Assembly (NCBI RefSeq): GCF_030719295.1
Contig: NZ_CP120997.1
Coordinates: forward strand, 7,512,001-7,576,000
Source: Streptomyces sp. Mut1
GTDB taxonomy: Bacteria > Actinomycetota > Actinomycetes > Streptomycetales > Streptomycetaceae
Reading direction: 5' to 3'
DNA length: 64,000 bases
The stretch's first letter is position 1. Every line of letters begins with the position of its first letter. Both the position numbers and the translations under genes were made by a program. Below the pieces are notes generated by a model that searched no databases, was not told the DNA's origin, and saw only the letters and a program-made list of their open reading frames with translations. This document shows positions 16,708-24,475 of the stretch, one piece after another.

Positions 16708-16801
16708 ATTCACGCTTCGGTGAGGCCATCGCGGGGGTGAGGAGCGGATGCGGGGGGAAGGTAACCGGAACAGTGCTAGTCATTTGTAAAGGCGGTGCCC
16801 C

Positions 16802-17353
16802 ATGCTGCACGGTGTCGATGTCAGCGCCCATCAGTCCTCCTTCGACGCGGACGGACTCGACTTCGTCTTCATCAAAGCCACCGAGGGCCGCTCCTACGTC
16901 AATCCACGTCTGACCGACCAGACGAAACGGGCCCGCGACGCCGACTGCGTCGTCGGCTTCTACCACTTCCTGTGGCCCGGGAACATCGCGGCCCAGGCCG
17001 AGTACTTCGTGAGCAAGGCGCCCGAGAAGGCGGGCGATCTGCTCGCCGTGGACTGGGAGCAGAACGGCGAGGGCACCCACGCGAGCAACGCCGAGAAGGA
17101 CCGCTTCATCCGCGAGGTCAAACGCCTGCGGCCGCACCACCGCGTCCTGCTCTACTGCAACCGCTACTTCTGGCTGAATCACGACACCACGTCCTACGCG
17201 GGCGACGGGCTCTGGATCGCCGACTACGTGACCGCGGGAAAGCCGCGCGTCAAGGCGTCCTGGCGCATCCACCAGTACACCGACCACCCGCTCGACAAGG
17301 ACGTCGCGAACTTCTCCTCGCGCTCCGCCATGCGTACCTGGGCGCGCAACTGA
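16802..17353 (+). CDS. GH25 family muramidase, no signal peptide
   Basis: 183-aa glycoside hydrolase family 25 domain (N-acetylmuramidase, cleaves the peptidoglycan glycan). Catalytic-face motifs are present: GVDVSAHQ at the N terminus, FIKATEG, GFYHFLWPG, LLAVDWEQNG (acid/base Asp and Glu) and WRIHQYTD. The chain starts directly with the domain, so there is no signal peptide or binding module. Export would need another route or lysis; it could also be a recycling enzyme. A second, secreted GH25 gene lies at 39243-40121. Confidence 0.9.
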   Translation: MLHGVDVSAHQSSFDADGLDFVFIKATEGRSYVNPRLTDQTKRARDADCVVGFYHFLWPGNIAAQAEYFVSKAPEKAGDLLAVDWEQNGEGTHASNAEKDRFIREVKRLRPHHRVLLYCNRYFWLNHDTTSYAGDGLWIADYVTAGKPRVKASWRIHQYTDHPLDKDVANFSSRSAMRTWARN

Positions 17354-17372
17354 CCCGTCCTGAGTAGGTGCA

Positions 17373-17387
17373 CACCCATCATGGGTG
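17373..17387. promoter_or_regulatory. Palindrome CACCCATCATGGGTG before the MarR gene
   Basis: Seven-base arms around a central C, 20 bp upstream of the MarR-type regulator's GTG start. The position fits an autoregulatory operator. Confidence 0.45.
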
Positions 17388-17406
17388 CGGCCCTACGATA
17401 TGTCCG

Positions 17407-17868
17407 GTGAACGAGACCCCGCCCAGCCTCCTGGGACTCACGACCTACCTCATGACGAAGACGGGCAAGGCGGCGCGCGGCCGGCTCGCCGACCGGCTGG
17501 CCGAACGCGGGCTGCGGCTCTGGCACATGGCGGTGCTCGCCGCGCTGACGGACTTCGGCCCCCATGTGCAGCGGGAGCTGGCCGGGCGGCTCTCGATCGA
17601 CCGCAGCGACGTCGTGAAGATCGTGGACGGGCTCGGTGCGGCGGGTCTGGTCGAGCGGGCCCGCGACGCCGCCGACCGGCGGCGGGTCACGGTCACCGTC
17701 ACCCCCGAGGGCCGCGCCCTGCTCGAAAGCCTGAAGGCGGACGCGCTGTCGGTGCAGGAAGAGGTTCTGGCCCCGCTGAACGCCCGTGAACGGGCCCGGC
17801 TGACGGCCCTGTTGCGCCGCGTGCACGACGGGGCGCCGGACACCGCGGGGGCGCGGCCAGGTCGTTGA
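17407..17868 (+). CDS. MarR family transcriptional regulator
   Basis: 153 aa from the GTG at 17407 (VNETPPSLLG). Winged-helix signature: QRELAGRLSIDRSDVVKIVDGLGAAGLVERARDAADRRR (seen as LAGRLSIDRSDVVKIVDGL then the wing DAADRRRVTVTVT). The flanking helices for dimerisation are present. The longer reading frame from 17368 would swallow the palindrome. The downstream small gene overlaps its stop by four bases, so the two are probably one transcript. Confidence 0.9.
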   Translation: MNETPPSLLGLTTYLMTKTGKAARGRLADRLAERGLRLWHMAVLAALTDFGPHVQRELAGRLSIDRSDVVKIVDGLGAAGLVERARDAADRRRVTVTVTPEGRALLESLKADALSVQEEVLAPLNARERARLTALLRRVHDGAPDTAGARPGR

Positions 17869-18173
17869 CCGATTCGGCGCGCCGCGTGCGGCAGACTTCT
17901 GTGGTGACCACACCCGCGGCCCAGCCGCCTCGTGACCGTGCGCTCGGGCGCGGCATCTCCACCCTCATCCCGCAGGCCGCGACCACCTCGCCGGCCGAAC
18001 AGGCGGCAGCCGTGCTGACGGCCATGCGCAGCGTTCCGGTGCGCGTCGGGGTGCTCCAGGCGGCGGTGGTGCTGCTGGAGGAACGGGTACGGGCCACCGG
18101 CGACGAGGCGGAACGGGACGCGGCGGCGACCACGGTGGCCATGCTCCGCAGCGCCATCGGCCAGGCCGGCTGA
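17865..18173 (+). CDS. Small hypothetical protein coupled to the MarR gene
   Basis: 102 aa if it starts at the TTG overlapping the MarR stop (TTGA), or 90 aa from GTG 17901. The sequence is helical and Ala-rich (EQAAAVLTAMRSVPVRVGVLQ; LEERVRATGDEAERD). No domain recognised. The overlap suggests translational coupling. Confidence 0.55.
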   Translation: MTDSARRVRQTSVVTTPAAQPPRDRALGRGISTLIPQAATTSPAEQAAAVLTAMRSVPVRVGVLQAAVVLLEERVRATGDEAERDAAATTVAMLRSAIGQAG

Positions 18174-18277
18174 CACCGCTCCCGTACACCGCCCGCACGC
18201 GGCCTCGCCCTCGTCACCCCCGCTTAATCGGTTCGCGCCGAGGCCGGTCGGTACGTGATCCTGAGCACCGCCTCCGC

Positions 18278-18313
<36 letters not shown>

Positions 18314-18343
18314 CGAACAGTGAAGGGCAGCGGCGAGGCGTTG

Positions 18344-19852
18344 ATGAGCAGTGTGTACGAGACGGTTTGCGGGCGGGTACGCGGACGGAGCCCGGCGCGG
18401 GGAGTCGTCGCCGTCCTCGGAATCCCGTACGCCGAGCCCCCGTTCGGCGCGAACCGCTTCCGGGCGCCGCGCCCCCGCGCGCCCTGGGAGGGCGTCCGTG
18501 ACTGCACGGTCTTCGGCCCCGTCCCGCCGCAGTCGGCAGAGCTGCCCGGCGCCCCGTCCTGGGCGCCCGGCGACGAGGACGTGCTGAGCCTCAACGTCTG
18601 GGCGCCGGCGGGCGCGTCCGGCCCGCTGCCGGTGCTGGTCTGGATCCCCGGGGGCGCCTACACCTTCGGCTCCGGCGCACAGCCCGACTACGACGGCGCC
18701 GCGCTCGCCCGCACCGGACTGGTCGTCGTCACCCTGAACTACCGCCTCGGCTTCGAGGGCTTCGGCCACGTACCCGCCGACGGCACGGACGCCTGCCCGC
18801 CCAACCGGGGACTGCTCGACCAGATCGCCGCGCTGGAATGGGTCCGCGACAACATCACCGCGTTCGGCGGGGCACCGGACAACGTCACCCTGGCCGGACA
18901 GTCGGCCGGCGCCACGGCCGCGGTCTGCCTGATGACGATGGACGGCGCCCGGGGCCTCTTCCGCCGCGTCATCGCGCACAGCGCGGTCGGCCCCTGCTTC
19001 GCCCCTGAGCTCGCCGGGCGCGTCACCGCACGGGTGGCCGCCGAGGCGGGCGTCCCGGCGACCGGCGCCGCACTGGCCGAAGCGTCCCCGCAGGCGCTGG
19101 TCAGGGCGTCCGACGCGGTCACCGAGGCGTATCGGAAGGACCCGGACTCCGGCCGGCTGCACTGGGACCCGGTGGTCTACGGGCCGGTCGCCGACGGGCA
19201 CCTGCTGCGCGACGACCCGTTGGCCCTGATCGCCGAGGGCACCGCCCGGGACATCGACCTGCTCGTCTGCCACACCACCGAGGAGTACTGGCTGATGGAC
19301 GCCGTCGGCAGCAGCGCCGACGTCGCCACGGCCGAGCGGCTCCGGCGCTTCGCCTCCGACTTCGGCCTCCCCGGCCCGCTGATGGAGGGATACCGCGCGC
19401 TCATGCCCAAAGCCGGCGCGTACGAACTCCACCTCGCGGTCTACGGGGACCTGATGTTCGGCGAGTACAGCAACCGGCTCGCCGACGCGCACGCCCGCGC
19501 GGGTGGCCGGGTGTTCCTGTCCCGGTTCGACCGGCGGCGAGGGGAAGGACGGTCGAGGGTGCGCGCCTGGCACTGCGCGGACGTGCCCTTCGCCTTCGGG
19601 AACGTGGACGAGGAGAGCGTTCACTTCCTCATCGGCGGCGCGCCGACGCCCGGGGACCGCCGCCTCGCGGAGCTGATGACCGCGGCCTGGTCGGGCTTCG
19701 CGGCCACCGGCGATCCGGGCTGGGAACCGGGCGACGGCCATGTCCGGGTGTGGGGGGCGCAGGGCGCGTCGGCGGCGCCGGGCCACTGGCGCGACAGCGC
19801 GTCGGTCCGCGCGCTGTGGGGCACGTACACCTACCGTCCCGCCCTCACCTGA
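18344..19852 (+). CDS. Type B carboxylesterase
   Basis: 502-aa alpha/beta-hydrolase of the carboxylesterase/lipase (type B) family. The ATG at 18344 follows GGCGAGG; an alternative GTG at 18320 adds eight residues. Family signatures: GIPYAEPPFGANRFRAP, WIPGGAYTFGSG (oxyanion hole), LNYRLGFEGFG, and the nucleophile elbow GQSAGAT. A late HCADVPFAFGN supplies the catalytic His region. No signal peptide, so it is intracellular. Substrate unknown. The poly(G) tract just upstream may affect its expression. Confidence 0.92.
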   Translation: MSSVYETVCGRVRGRSPARGVVAVLGIPYAEPPFGANRFRAPRPRAPWEGVRDCTVFGPVPPQSAELPGAPSWAPGDEDVLSLNVWAPAGASGPLPVLVWIPGGAYTFGSGAQPDYDGAALARTGLVVVTLNYRLGFEGFGHVPADGTDACPPNRGLLDQIAALEWVRDNITAFGGAPDNVTLAGQSAGATAAVCLMTMDGARGLFRRVIAHSAVGPCFAPELAGRVTARVAAEAGVPATGAALAEASPQALVRASDAVTEAYRKDPDSGRLHWDPVVYGPVADGHLLRDDPLALIAEGTARDIDLLVCHTTEEYWLMDAVGSSADVATAERLRRFASDFGLPGPLMEGYRALMPKAGAYELHLAVYGDLMFGEYSNRLADAHARAGGRVFLSRFDRRRGEGRSRVRAWHCADVPFAFGNVDEESVHFLIGGAPTPGDRRLAELMTAAWSGFAATGDPGWEPGDGHVRVWGAQGASAAPGHWRDSASVRALWGTYTYRPALT

Positions 19853-19876
19853 CGGGGGAGACGGCGGTGCAGGGGG

Positions 19877-20911
19877 TCACATCGGGGGCAGTCGCAGAGG
19901 TCCCCGGCCCTCGCGCACCTTGCCGACGTGTCGCAGCTCGCCCAGCGGCTCGCCGTGCAGATCCGTGGTCACCAGCACGGCCTGATCACCCAGGCACGAC
20001 TTGTCCCCGTCCGGCTCCTCGCAGTAGAGCACGTAACCGGTGACCCGGTCGACGGTCCCGGGCTCCAGGCGCCACACCCAGTCGTAGTCGCTGACCTGCA
20101 CGCGCGGGTACGTCGCCCGGAGCCGGTTCCCCACGGCCTCGTGCACGGCCGCGGCGAACTTCTCCCGCGCCTCGAACGGCCGGACGATCCGGGCGCTGCC
20201 GGAAGCGGGGTCGATGCGTCCGTCCGTCGCCGCGTAACCCACCGAGTAGTAGTTGTGCGAGGTCAGGGCCGCCAGCAGGGAGGTCGAGCCCAGCCGCATC
20301 GCCGTCGGCTGCGACTTCTTTCCCCTGGGCCGGCCCTCGGCGACGGACGGCGAGGCCAGGTTCACCGCGGCGCCCTTCACCTCGGTCCCCTCCTTTCCGC
20401 TGCCCGCCTCCTCCTTCCACTGCCGTACGCACGAGCCGATGTCCTTCAGCAGGGCGGTCACCGTGGCATTGGCGGGGGAGGCGACGATCCACGGAGCACC
20501 GGTCTGCGGTTCGATCGCGATCACCTCGTGGCCGCAGCGCCGGAAGGTGTCCACGAGCACCCGCAGCGCGGCCGCTTCCCGCCGCCCGCGCTCCACCGCG
20601 TCGTCCATGACACCCCGGCACGTGTGGGTGTTGCACGTGCCCGCGTCGGCGTCCACCCTCATGCGGACCACGGCGTCGGGGTCGTCGGTCATCGCGAAGG
20701 TGATCTCCGAACCACCCGCCTGCGGGAACAGCTTGTGGGCCTCGATCACCTTGAGAACACCCGGGTAGTAGGTGTCGGCCAGCTTCGCGGCGAACTTGCG
20801 GTCCTCCTTCGTGCTCACCACCCCGCACCCCGTGAGCGCCAGTGCGAGCGCGCACGCCAGCGCGCCGGCAACTCCCGCTCCGGCCTTGCGTGTTCTCGAC
20901 GATCTGCCCAT
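19877..20911 (-). CDS. Putative lipoprotein
   Basis: 344 aa with a basic N terminus, a hydrophobic helix and the lipobox LTGC (Cys at about 29), so a predicted membrane-anchored lipoprotein. The extracytoplasmic part has several Cys (TCNTHTCRGVM, FRRCGHEV, GSCVRQW, LYCEEPDGDKSCLG) likely in disulfides. It resembles Streptomyces-specific lipoproteins without known function. Divergent from the protease gene. Confidence 0.8.
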   Translation of the reverse strand: MGRSSRTRKAGAGVAGALACALALALTGCGVVSTKEDRKFAAKLADTYYPGVLKVIEAHKLFPQAGGSEITFAMTDDPDAVVRMRVDADAGTCNTHTCRGVMDDAVERGRREAAALRVLVDTFRRCGHEVIAIEPQTGAPWIVASPANATVTALLKDIGSCVRQWKEEAGSGKEGTEVKGAAVNLASPSVAEGRPRGKKSQPTAMRLGSTSLLAALTSHNYYSVGYAATDGRIDPASGSARIVRPFEAREKFAAAVHEAVGNRLRATYPRVQVSDYDWVWRLEPGTVDRVTGYVLYCEEPDGDKSCLGDQAVLVTTDLHGEPLGELRHVGKVREGRGPLRLPPM

Positions 20912-21092
20912 GCCCGCTCCGTATCCCGGTACGCCCCTGCGCCCGGACCTGCCCGCGTGTCCGATGTGACAGTAGGACCGTCGGGCGTGTGGGGGGATGA
21001 GTACGCCTACTCATCGGGCGGACCGTACGGCCACTCATGTCATTGGCATGGACCTGCTCACATGTATTCGGCTACAGTCCCGAACGGCACAC

Positions 21093-21110
21093 TCTGAGAG
21101 CGCTCTCAGA
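21093..21110. promoter_or_regulatory. 18-bp perfect palindrome upstream of the protease
   Basis: TCTGAGAGCGCTCTCAGA, 65 bp before the start codon. The central GAGCGCTC is the core of LacI-family operators such as the CebR box. Confidence 0.55.
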
Positions 21111-21174
21111 AGAGACGCCTCGGACGCCTGCTGTTCCTCCCCCACCCAGCCGGAACACCAGAAGGGCCAAAACC

Positions 21175-22332
21175 TTGAGACGCACCACAGCCTTGAGAAC
21201 CGCACTGTCCGTCGTGCTCCTCGCCGGAGCCTGGGCGGGTGCCGGATTCCCGTCGGCCTCCGCCGCGGACACCCCCGCCGCCCCGTCCCGCGCCGCCGCG
21301 CCGGCCTCGGACGGGCTGCTCACCGCCATGCAGAGGGACCTCGGCCTGACGGAAGGCCAGGCCAGGGCGCGGCTCTCCGCCGAGAAGACCGCCACCGCAC
21401 TCCAGCCCAAGGCGCGCCACGCGGCCGGGGCCTCGTACGGCGGCTCCTGGTTCGACCCCGCGACGGGTGACCTCACCGTCGCCGTCACCAACGACAAGCA
21501 GGCGGCGGCGGTACGGGCGACGGGCGCCGCGGTCCGGCTCGTGACCCACACCGAGCAGCGCCTCGACTCGGTGAAGGCGAAGCTCGACAAGCTCGACGCC
21601 CCGGCGGGCGTCAGCAGCTGGCACGTCGACCCGCGCGTCAACAAGGTCGTCATCGGCGTCGTCGCGTCCAAGCAGTCTGACAACGATGTCCAGAAGTTCA
21701 TCGAGCGGGCCGAGAAGACCGGTCCGGTCACGGTCGAGCACACCGCCGAGGCACCCCGGACCTTCTCGGCGGGAACCGTGGGCGGTGACCCGTACTACAC
21801 GGGCAACGTGCGGTGCTCCATCGGCTTCTCCGTGTACGGCGGCTTCGTCACGGCCGGCCACTGCGGCCAGGCAGGCGCCGGAGTCAGTGGCTGGGACGGC
21901 TCGGCGATAGGCAACTTCCAGGGCTCCTCCTTCCCCGGCGACGACTACGCGTGGGTCAGCGTCGGCAACGGCTGGTGGACCGTCCCCGTGGTCCTCGGCT
22001 GGGGAACGGTCTCCGACCAGCTCGTGCGGGGCTCCAACGTGGCCCCCATCGGTGCGTCGATCTGCCGCTCCGGCTCCACCTCGCACTGGCACTGCGGCAA
22101 CGTGCTCGCCACCAACGACACGGTCAACTACAGCCAGGGCGCCGTCTACGAGATGACGAAGACCAGTGTCTGCGCCGAACCCGGAGACTCGGGCGGCTCG
22201 TTCATCAGTGGTGACCAGGCGCAGGGCGTCACCTCGGGCGGATGGGGAGACTGCGCCTCGGGCGGCGAGACCTGGCACCAGCCGATCAACGAGATCCTGA
22301 ACCGGTACGGGCTGACGCTCCACACAGCCTGA
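21175..22332 (+). CDS. Secreted S1 family serine protease (streptogrisin-like)
   Basis: 385 aa from the TTG at 21175 (RRTTALRTALSVVLL), behind GAAGGG. Order: signal peptide (to about residue 30), an alpha-lytic-type prodomain (about 45-190), then the mature chymotrypsin-like protease. The catalytic triad is visible: His in FVTAGHCG, Asp in GDDYAWVSV and Ser in EPGDSGGSF. Three Cys pairs match streptogrisins. The enzyme would be secreted, self-cleave its prodomain and digest extracellular protein. Longer upstream frames run through the operator and are not used. Confidence 0.93.
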   Translation: MRRTTALRTALSVVLLAGAWAGAGFPSASAADTPAAPSRAAAPASDGLLTAMQRDLGLTEGQARARLSAEKTATALQPKARHAAGASYGGSWFDPATGDLTVAVTNDKQAAAVRATGAAVRLVTHTEQRLDSVKAKLDKLDAPAGVSSWHVDPRVNKVVIGVVASKQSDNDVQKFIERAEKTGPVTVEHTAEAPRTFSAGTVGGDPYYTGNVRCSIGFSVYGGFVTAGHCGQAGAGVSGWDGSAIGNFQGSSFPGDDYAWVSVGNGWWTVPVVLGWGTVSDQLVRGSNVAPIGASICRSGSTSHWHCGNVLATNDTVNYSQGAVYEMTKTSVCAEPGDSGGSFISGDQAQGVTSGGWGDCASGGETWHQPINEILNRYGLTLHTA

Positions 22333-22363
22333 CCAGCACCAGCACCAGCACCAGCACCAGCAC
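22332..22363. repeat. Hexanucleotide repeat ACCAGC
   Basis: Five tandem copies of ACCAGC begin at the last base of the protease stop codon and end just before the terminator. Confidence 0.8.
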
Positions 22364-22404
22364 CGGGCCCGGGGCCTGCCGGACGTGACGGCGGGCCCCG
22401 GGCT
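22364..22404. terminator. Terminator between protease and acetyltransferase genes
   Basis: Long GC hairpin, GGGCCCGGGGCCTGCC pairing with GGCGGGCCCCGGGCTC, with two mismatches. Convergent position suggests use by both strands. Confidence 0.65.
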
Positions 22405-22427
22405 CGTGCGTGCCGTGCCGGGGGCCG

Positions 22428-22868
22428 TCAGGCGAGCCGGAGATCGATGAACGGCACGGTGTCACCAGGCAGTACGTACCGTTCCGTCTCGACGAAACCC
22501 CGGCTCAGCGCGAACCTCAGCCCCTCGGGGTTCGACTCCAGGACGCAGGTCTCGATCACCCCGGCGCCGAGCCCCCTGGCGAGCGTCAGACCATGCGTGT
22601 ACAGCTCCCCGCCGAATCCCAGCCCGCGATGGGCGGGCAGGACGCGCGCGATCACGGTCGCCACCGAGGCGTCCGCGGTGGGCGGCCGCACGGTCGAACA
22701 GCCCACGAGGACATCATCCCGATACGCGACGCACAGCCGGTTGCGCCGCGCGCGCTCACCCACCTCCGCGAATGACAGCGGCGCCGTCGGGATGATGGCG
22801 TTGTGGACGAACTGCCAGTCCAGGAGGGCGGCGTCGCCGTCCACCTGTTCGATACGAAGATCGGTCAT
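22428..22868 (-). CDS. GNAT family N-acetyltransferase
   Basis: 146 aa from the ATG at 22868 (MTDLRIEQVDGDAALLDWQF). The acetyl-CoA loop is ARVLPAHRGLGFGGELYTHG, followed by LESNPEGLRFALSRGFVE. Substrate unknown. It is divergent from the DUF2087 gene, and an in-frame extension to 22964 is unlikely because it overlaps that promoter. Confidence 0.88.
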   Translation of the reverse strand: MTDLRIEQVDGDAALLDWQFVHNAIIPTAPLSFAEVGERARRNRLCVAYRDDVLVGCSTVRPPTADASVATVIARVLPAHRGLGFGGELYTHGLTLARGLGAGVIETCVLESNPEGLRFALSRGFVETERYVLPGDTVPFIDLRLA

Positions 22869-22987
22869 CGCGTCAGCAAACCGGCTCCCCGACCACCCGT
22901 CAACCCGAGCAGCCACCCGTCCGGGCCCGCACGCGGCCGACGGAAACGAGTTGCCCCCCGCCATGGCCCCCTGCCAGGCTCGGCGCC

Positions 22988-23275
22988 ATGTCCGACCAGC
23001 AGACCAGCAGCAGCCACGGCGTGCACGCCCTCTTCTCCCACGGCCGCCTCACCGCGATCCCGCGCAAGACGGCCCGCCGCGAACAACTCCTCGTCCACCT
23101 CGCGGAAACGCTCTTCGAGTCCGGGCGCACCTACACGGAACGCGAGGTCAACGAGGCTCTGCGCACCGTCCATGACGACTGTGCCGCGCTCCGCCGCTAC
23201 CTGGTCGTCGGCGGGCTGCTGGGCCGGAACAAGGACGGCTCCGGTTACCGGCGGCTGCCGCGCCCGGCGGCCTGA
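22988..23275 (+). CDS. DUF2087 domain protein
   Basis: 95-aa single-domain protein. The sequence LFSHGRLTAIPRKTARREQL, then RTYTEREVNEALRTVHDDCA and LRRYLVVGGLLGRNKDGSGY (three successive parts) matches the DUF2087 pattern of a small winged-helix fold, often fused to or found near regulators. No partner domain here. Confidence 0.88.
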   Translation: MSDQQTSSSHGVHALFSHGRLTAIPRKTARREQLLVHLAETLFESGRTYTEREVNEALRTVHDDCAALRRYLVVGGLLGRNKDGSGYRRLPRPAA

Positions 23276-23292
23276 TTCCCTCGCGCACCGCT

Positions 23293-23310
23293 CCGGTCCT
23301 TCGGGGCCGG
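23293..23310. terminator. UUCG-loop hairpin between DUF2087 and PKS genes
   Basis: CCGGTCC-TTCG-GGGCCGG, a 7-bp stem (one G-T pair) with the stable UUCG tetraloop, between convergent genes. Confidence 0.6.
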
Positions 23311-23314
23311 ACGC

Positions 23315-24364
23315 TCAGGCGGTCCAGGTGCCGCGCAGGGCGGCGGTGGCGAACCCCGGTCCGTACGCGACCATGACTCCGGTGGCGCCGTCATGCGGGG
23401 GCTCGGCGTGCGTGCGTTCGAGGATGCGCAGCACGGAGACCGCGCCGAGATTGCCCTCGTCGCGGAGGGTGGCGGTGGAGTGACGGGTGTCGTGGGCGTC
23501 GAGGCCGAGCGCCGACGCGGTGTCGCTGATGATGCGGGCGCTGCCGGGGTGGATGACCCCGAAGCCGACGACGGACGGGCCGAGCCACGCCAGCAGATCG
23601 GGCAGGACGTCGTCGGCCGCGCTCAGCGCTTCCTTGGTGCTGTCGAAGTGGAAACCGGTGTGATCGACGCGGCCGGCGTAGCGCGTCAGGCTCTGCGGCA
23701 GGACGTGCTCGTAGGTGCCGGCCGGGGAGTCGACACGGAAGCCCGGGCCCAGAGGCTCGCTGGTGACGAGAACGGCGGCGGCGCTGTCCCCGAACAGCGC
23801 CTTGTAGATCATGTGCTCGACGGCGTCGTCCTCATGGCTGTAGACGGCGGAGATGACTTCCGCCGCGACGACGAGGACCGTCGAGCCGGGTCTCGCGGTC
23901 ACCATGTCGACCGCCCGGATCAGCGCCTGGGCGCCACCCGCGCATGCCAACGATGTCAGAGCGATCCGCCGGACCCCGGGCCGCAGTCCGAGACGGTCCA
24001 GGAGATGGATGTCCATGTTCGGCACGGCCCACCCCGTCGAGTGCGTCGTGATGATCGCGTCCACGTCACCGGGGCCGAGACCGTACGTGCCGAGGAGGCC
24101 GTGCGCCGCCCGCTCCGCCATGTCCACCGCGTCGCCGAAGGCCGTGGTACCCCGCTCCGCGACCCCCGCGTTCCCCGACACCGTCGGCGCGTCCAGCGGC
24201 CGGGTGAAGTACCTGCTGCGGACACCGGTGTTGGCCACGATCCGGAGGATCGCGGCGAGCCGGGGGTGGCCGGGGTGATGCGCGCCGATGTCGTCGGCGA
24301 TCTCTCCGGTGGTGATCTTGTGGGCGGGAAACACGGTGGTGGGGCGGGCTATGTAGGCGGGCAC
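23315..24364 (-). CDS. Type III polyketide synthase
   Basis: Chalcone-synthase-fold homodimeric enzyme that condenses malonyl-CoA units onto an acyl-CoA starter. I place the start at GTG 24364 (VPAYIARPTTVFPAHKITT) because CGGAGGAT sits five bases upstream; a GTG at 24412 gives 16 more residues but has no good site. The catalytic triad (numbering from 24364) is Cys141 in LTSLACAGGAQAL, His272 in GVIHPGSARI and Asn305 in RDEGNLGAVSV. The Cys context differs from RppA-type THN synthases (LGCAAGG), so I do not assign that product. No tailoring enzyme is adjacent; an MmyB-like regulator is just upstream. Confidence 0.9.
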   Translation of the reverse strand: MPAYIARPTTVFPAHKITTGEIADDIGAHHPGHPRLAAILRIVANTGVRSRYFTRPLDAPTVSGNAGVAERGTTAFGDAVDMAERAAHGLLGTYGLGPGDVDAIITTHSTGWAVPNMDIHLLDRLGLRPGVRRIALTSLACAGGAQALIRAVDMVTARPGSTVLVVAAEVISAVYSHEDDAVEHMIYKALFGDSAAAVLVTSEPLGPGFRVDSPAGTYEHVLPQSLTRYAGRVDHTGFHFDSTKEALSAADDVLPDLLAWLGPSVVGFGVIHPGSARIISDTASALGLDAHDTRHSTATLRDEGNLGAVSVLRILERTHAEPPHDGATGVMVAYGPGFATAALRGTWTA

Positions 24365-24415
24365 GACATCCTCCGGCGGGCACGTTGCGGCGACGTTGTG
24401 GGGGTAGGGCACAAC

Positions 24416-24425
24416 CTAAGCCACG
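24416..24425. promoter_or_regulatory. CTAAGCCACG motif upstream of the PKS gene
   Basis: This 10-bp word recurs in inverse orientation at 25365-25374, upstream of the adjacent regulator. It may be the regulator's binding element. Confidence 0.4.
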
Positions 24426-24430
24426 AGAGG

Positions 24431-24458
24431 CCGCGATGCCCTGATCAGAGCATCGCGG
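24431..24458 (-). terminator. Hairpin between regulator and PKS genes
   Basis: CCGCGATGC at 24431-24439 pairs with GCATCGCGG at 24450-24458 (9-bp perfect stem, 10-base loop). It lies after the regulator's stop and before the PKS start, so it may end or attenuate the regulator transcript. Confidence 0.55.
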
Positions 24459-24475
24459 AAGCCGGAGGGAAGACG

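Noticed and set aside
15161..17287. 708-codon minus-strand frame over the radical SAM and GH25 genes
   Set aside because: No recognisable motif; antisense of two well-supported genes.
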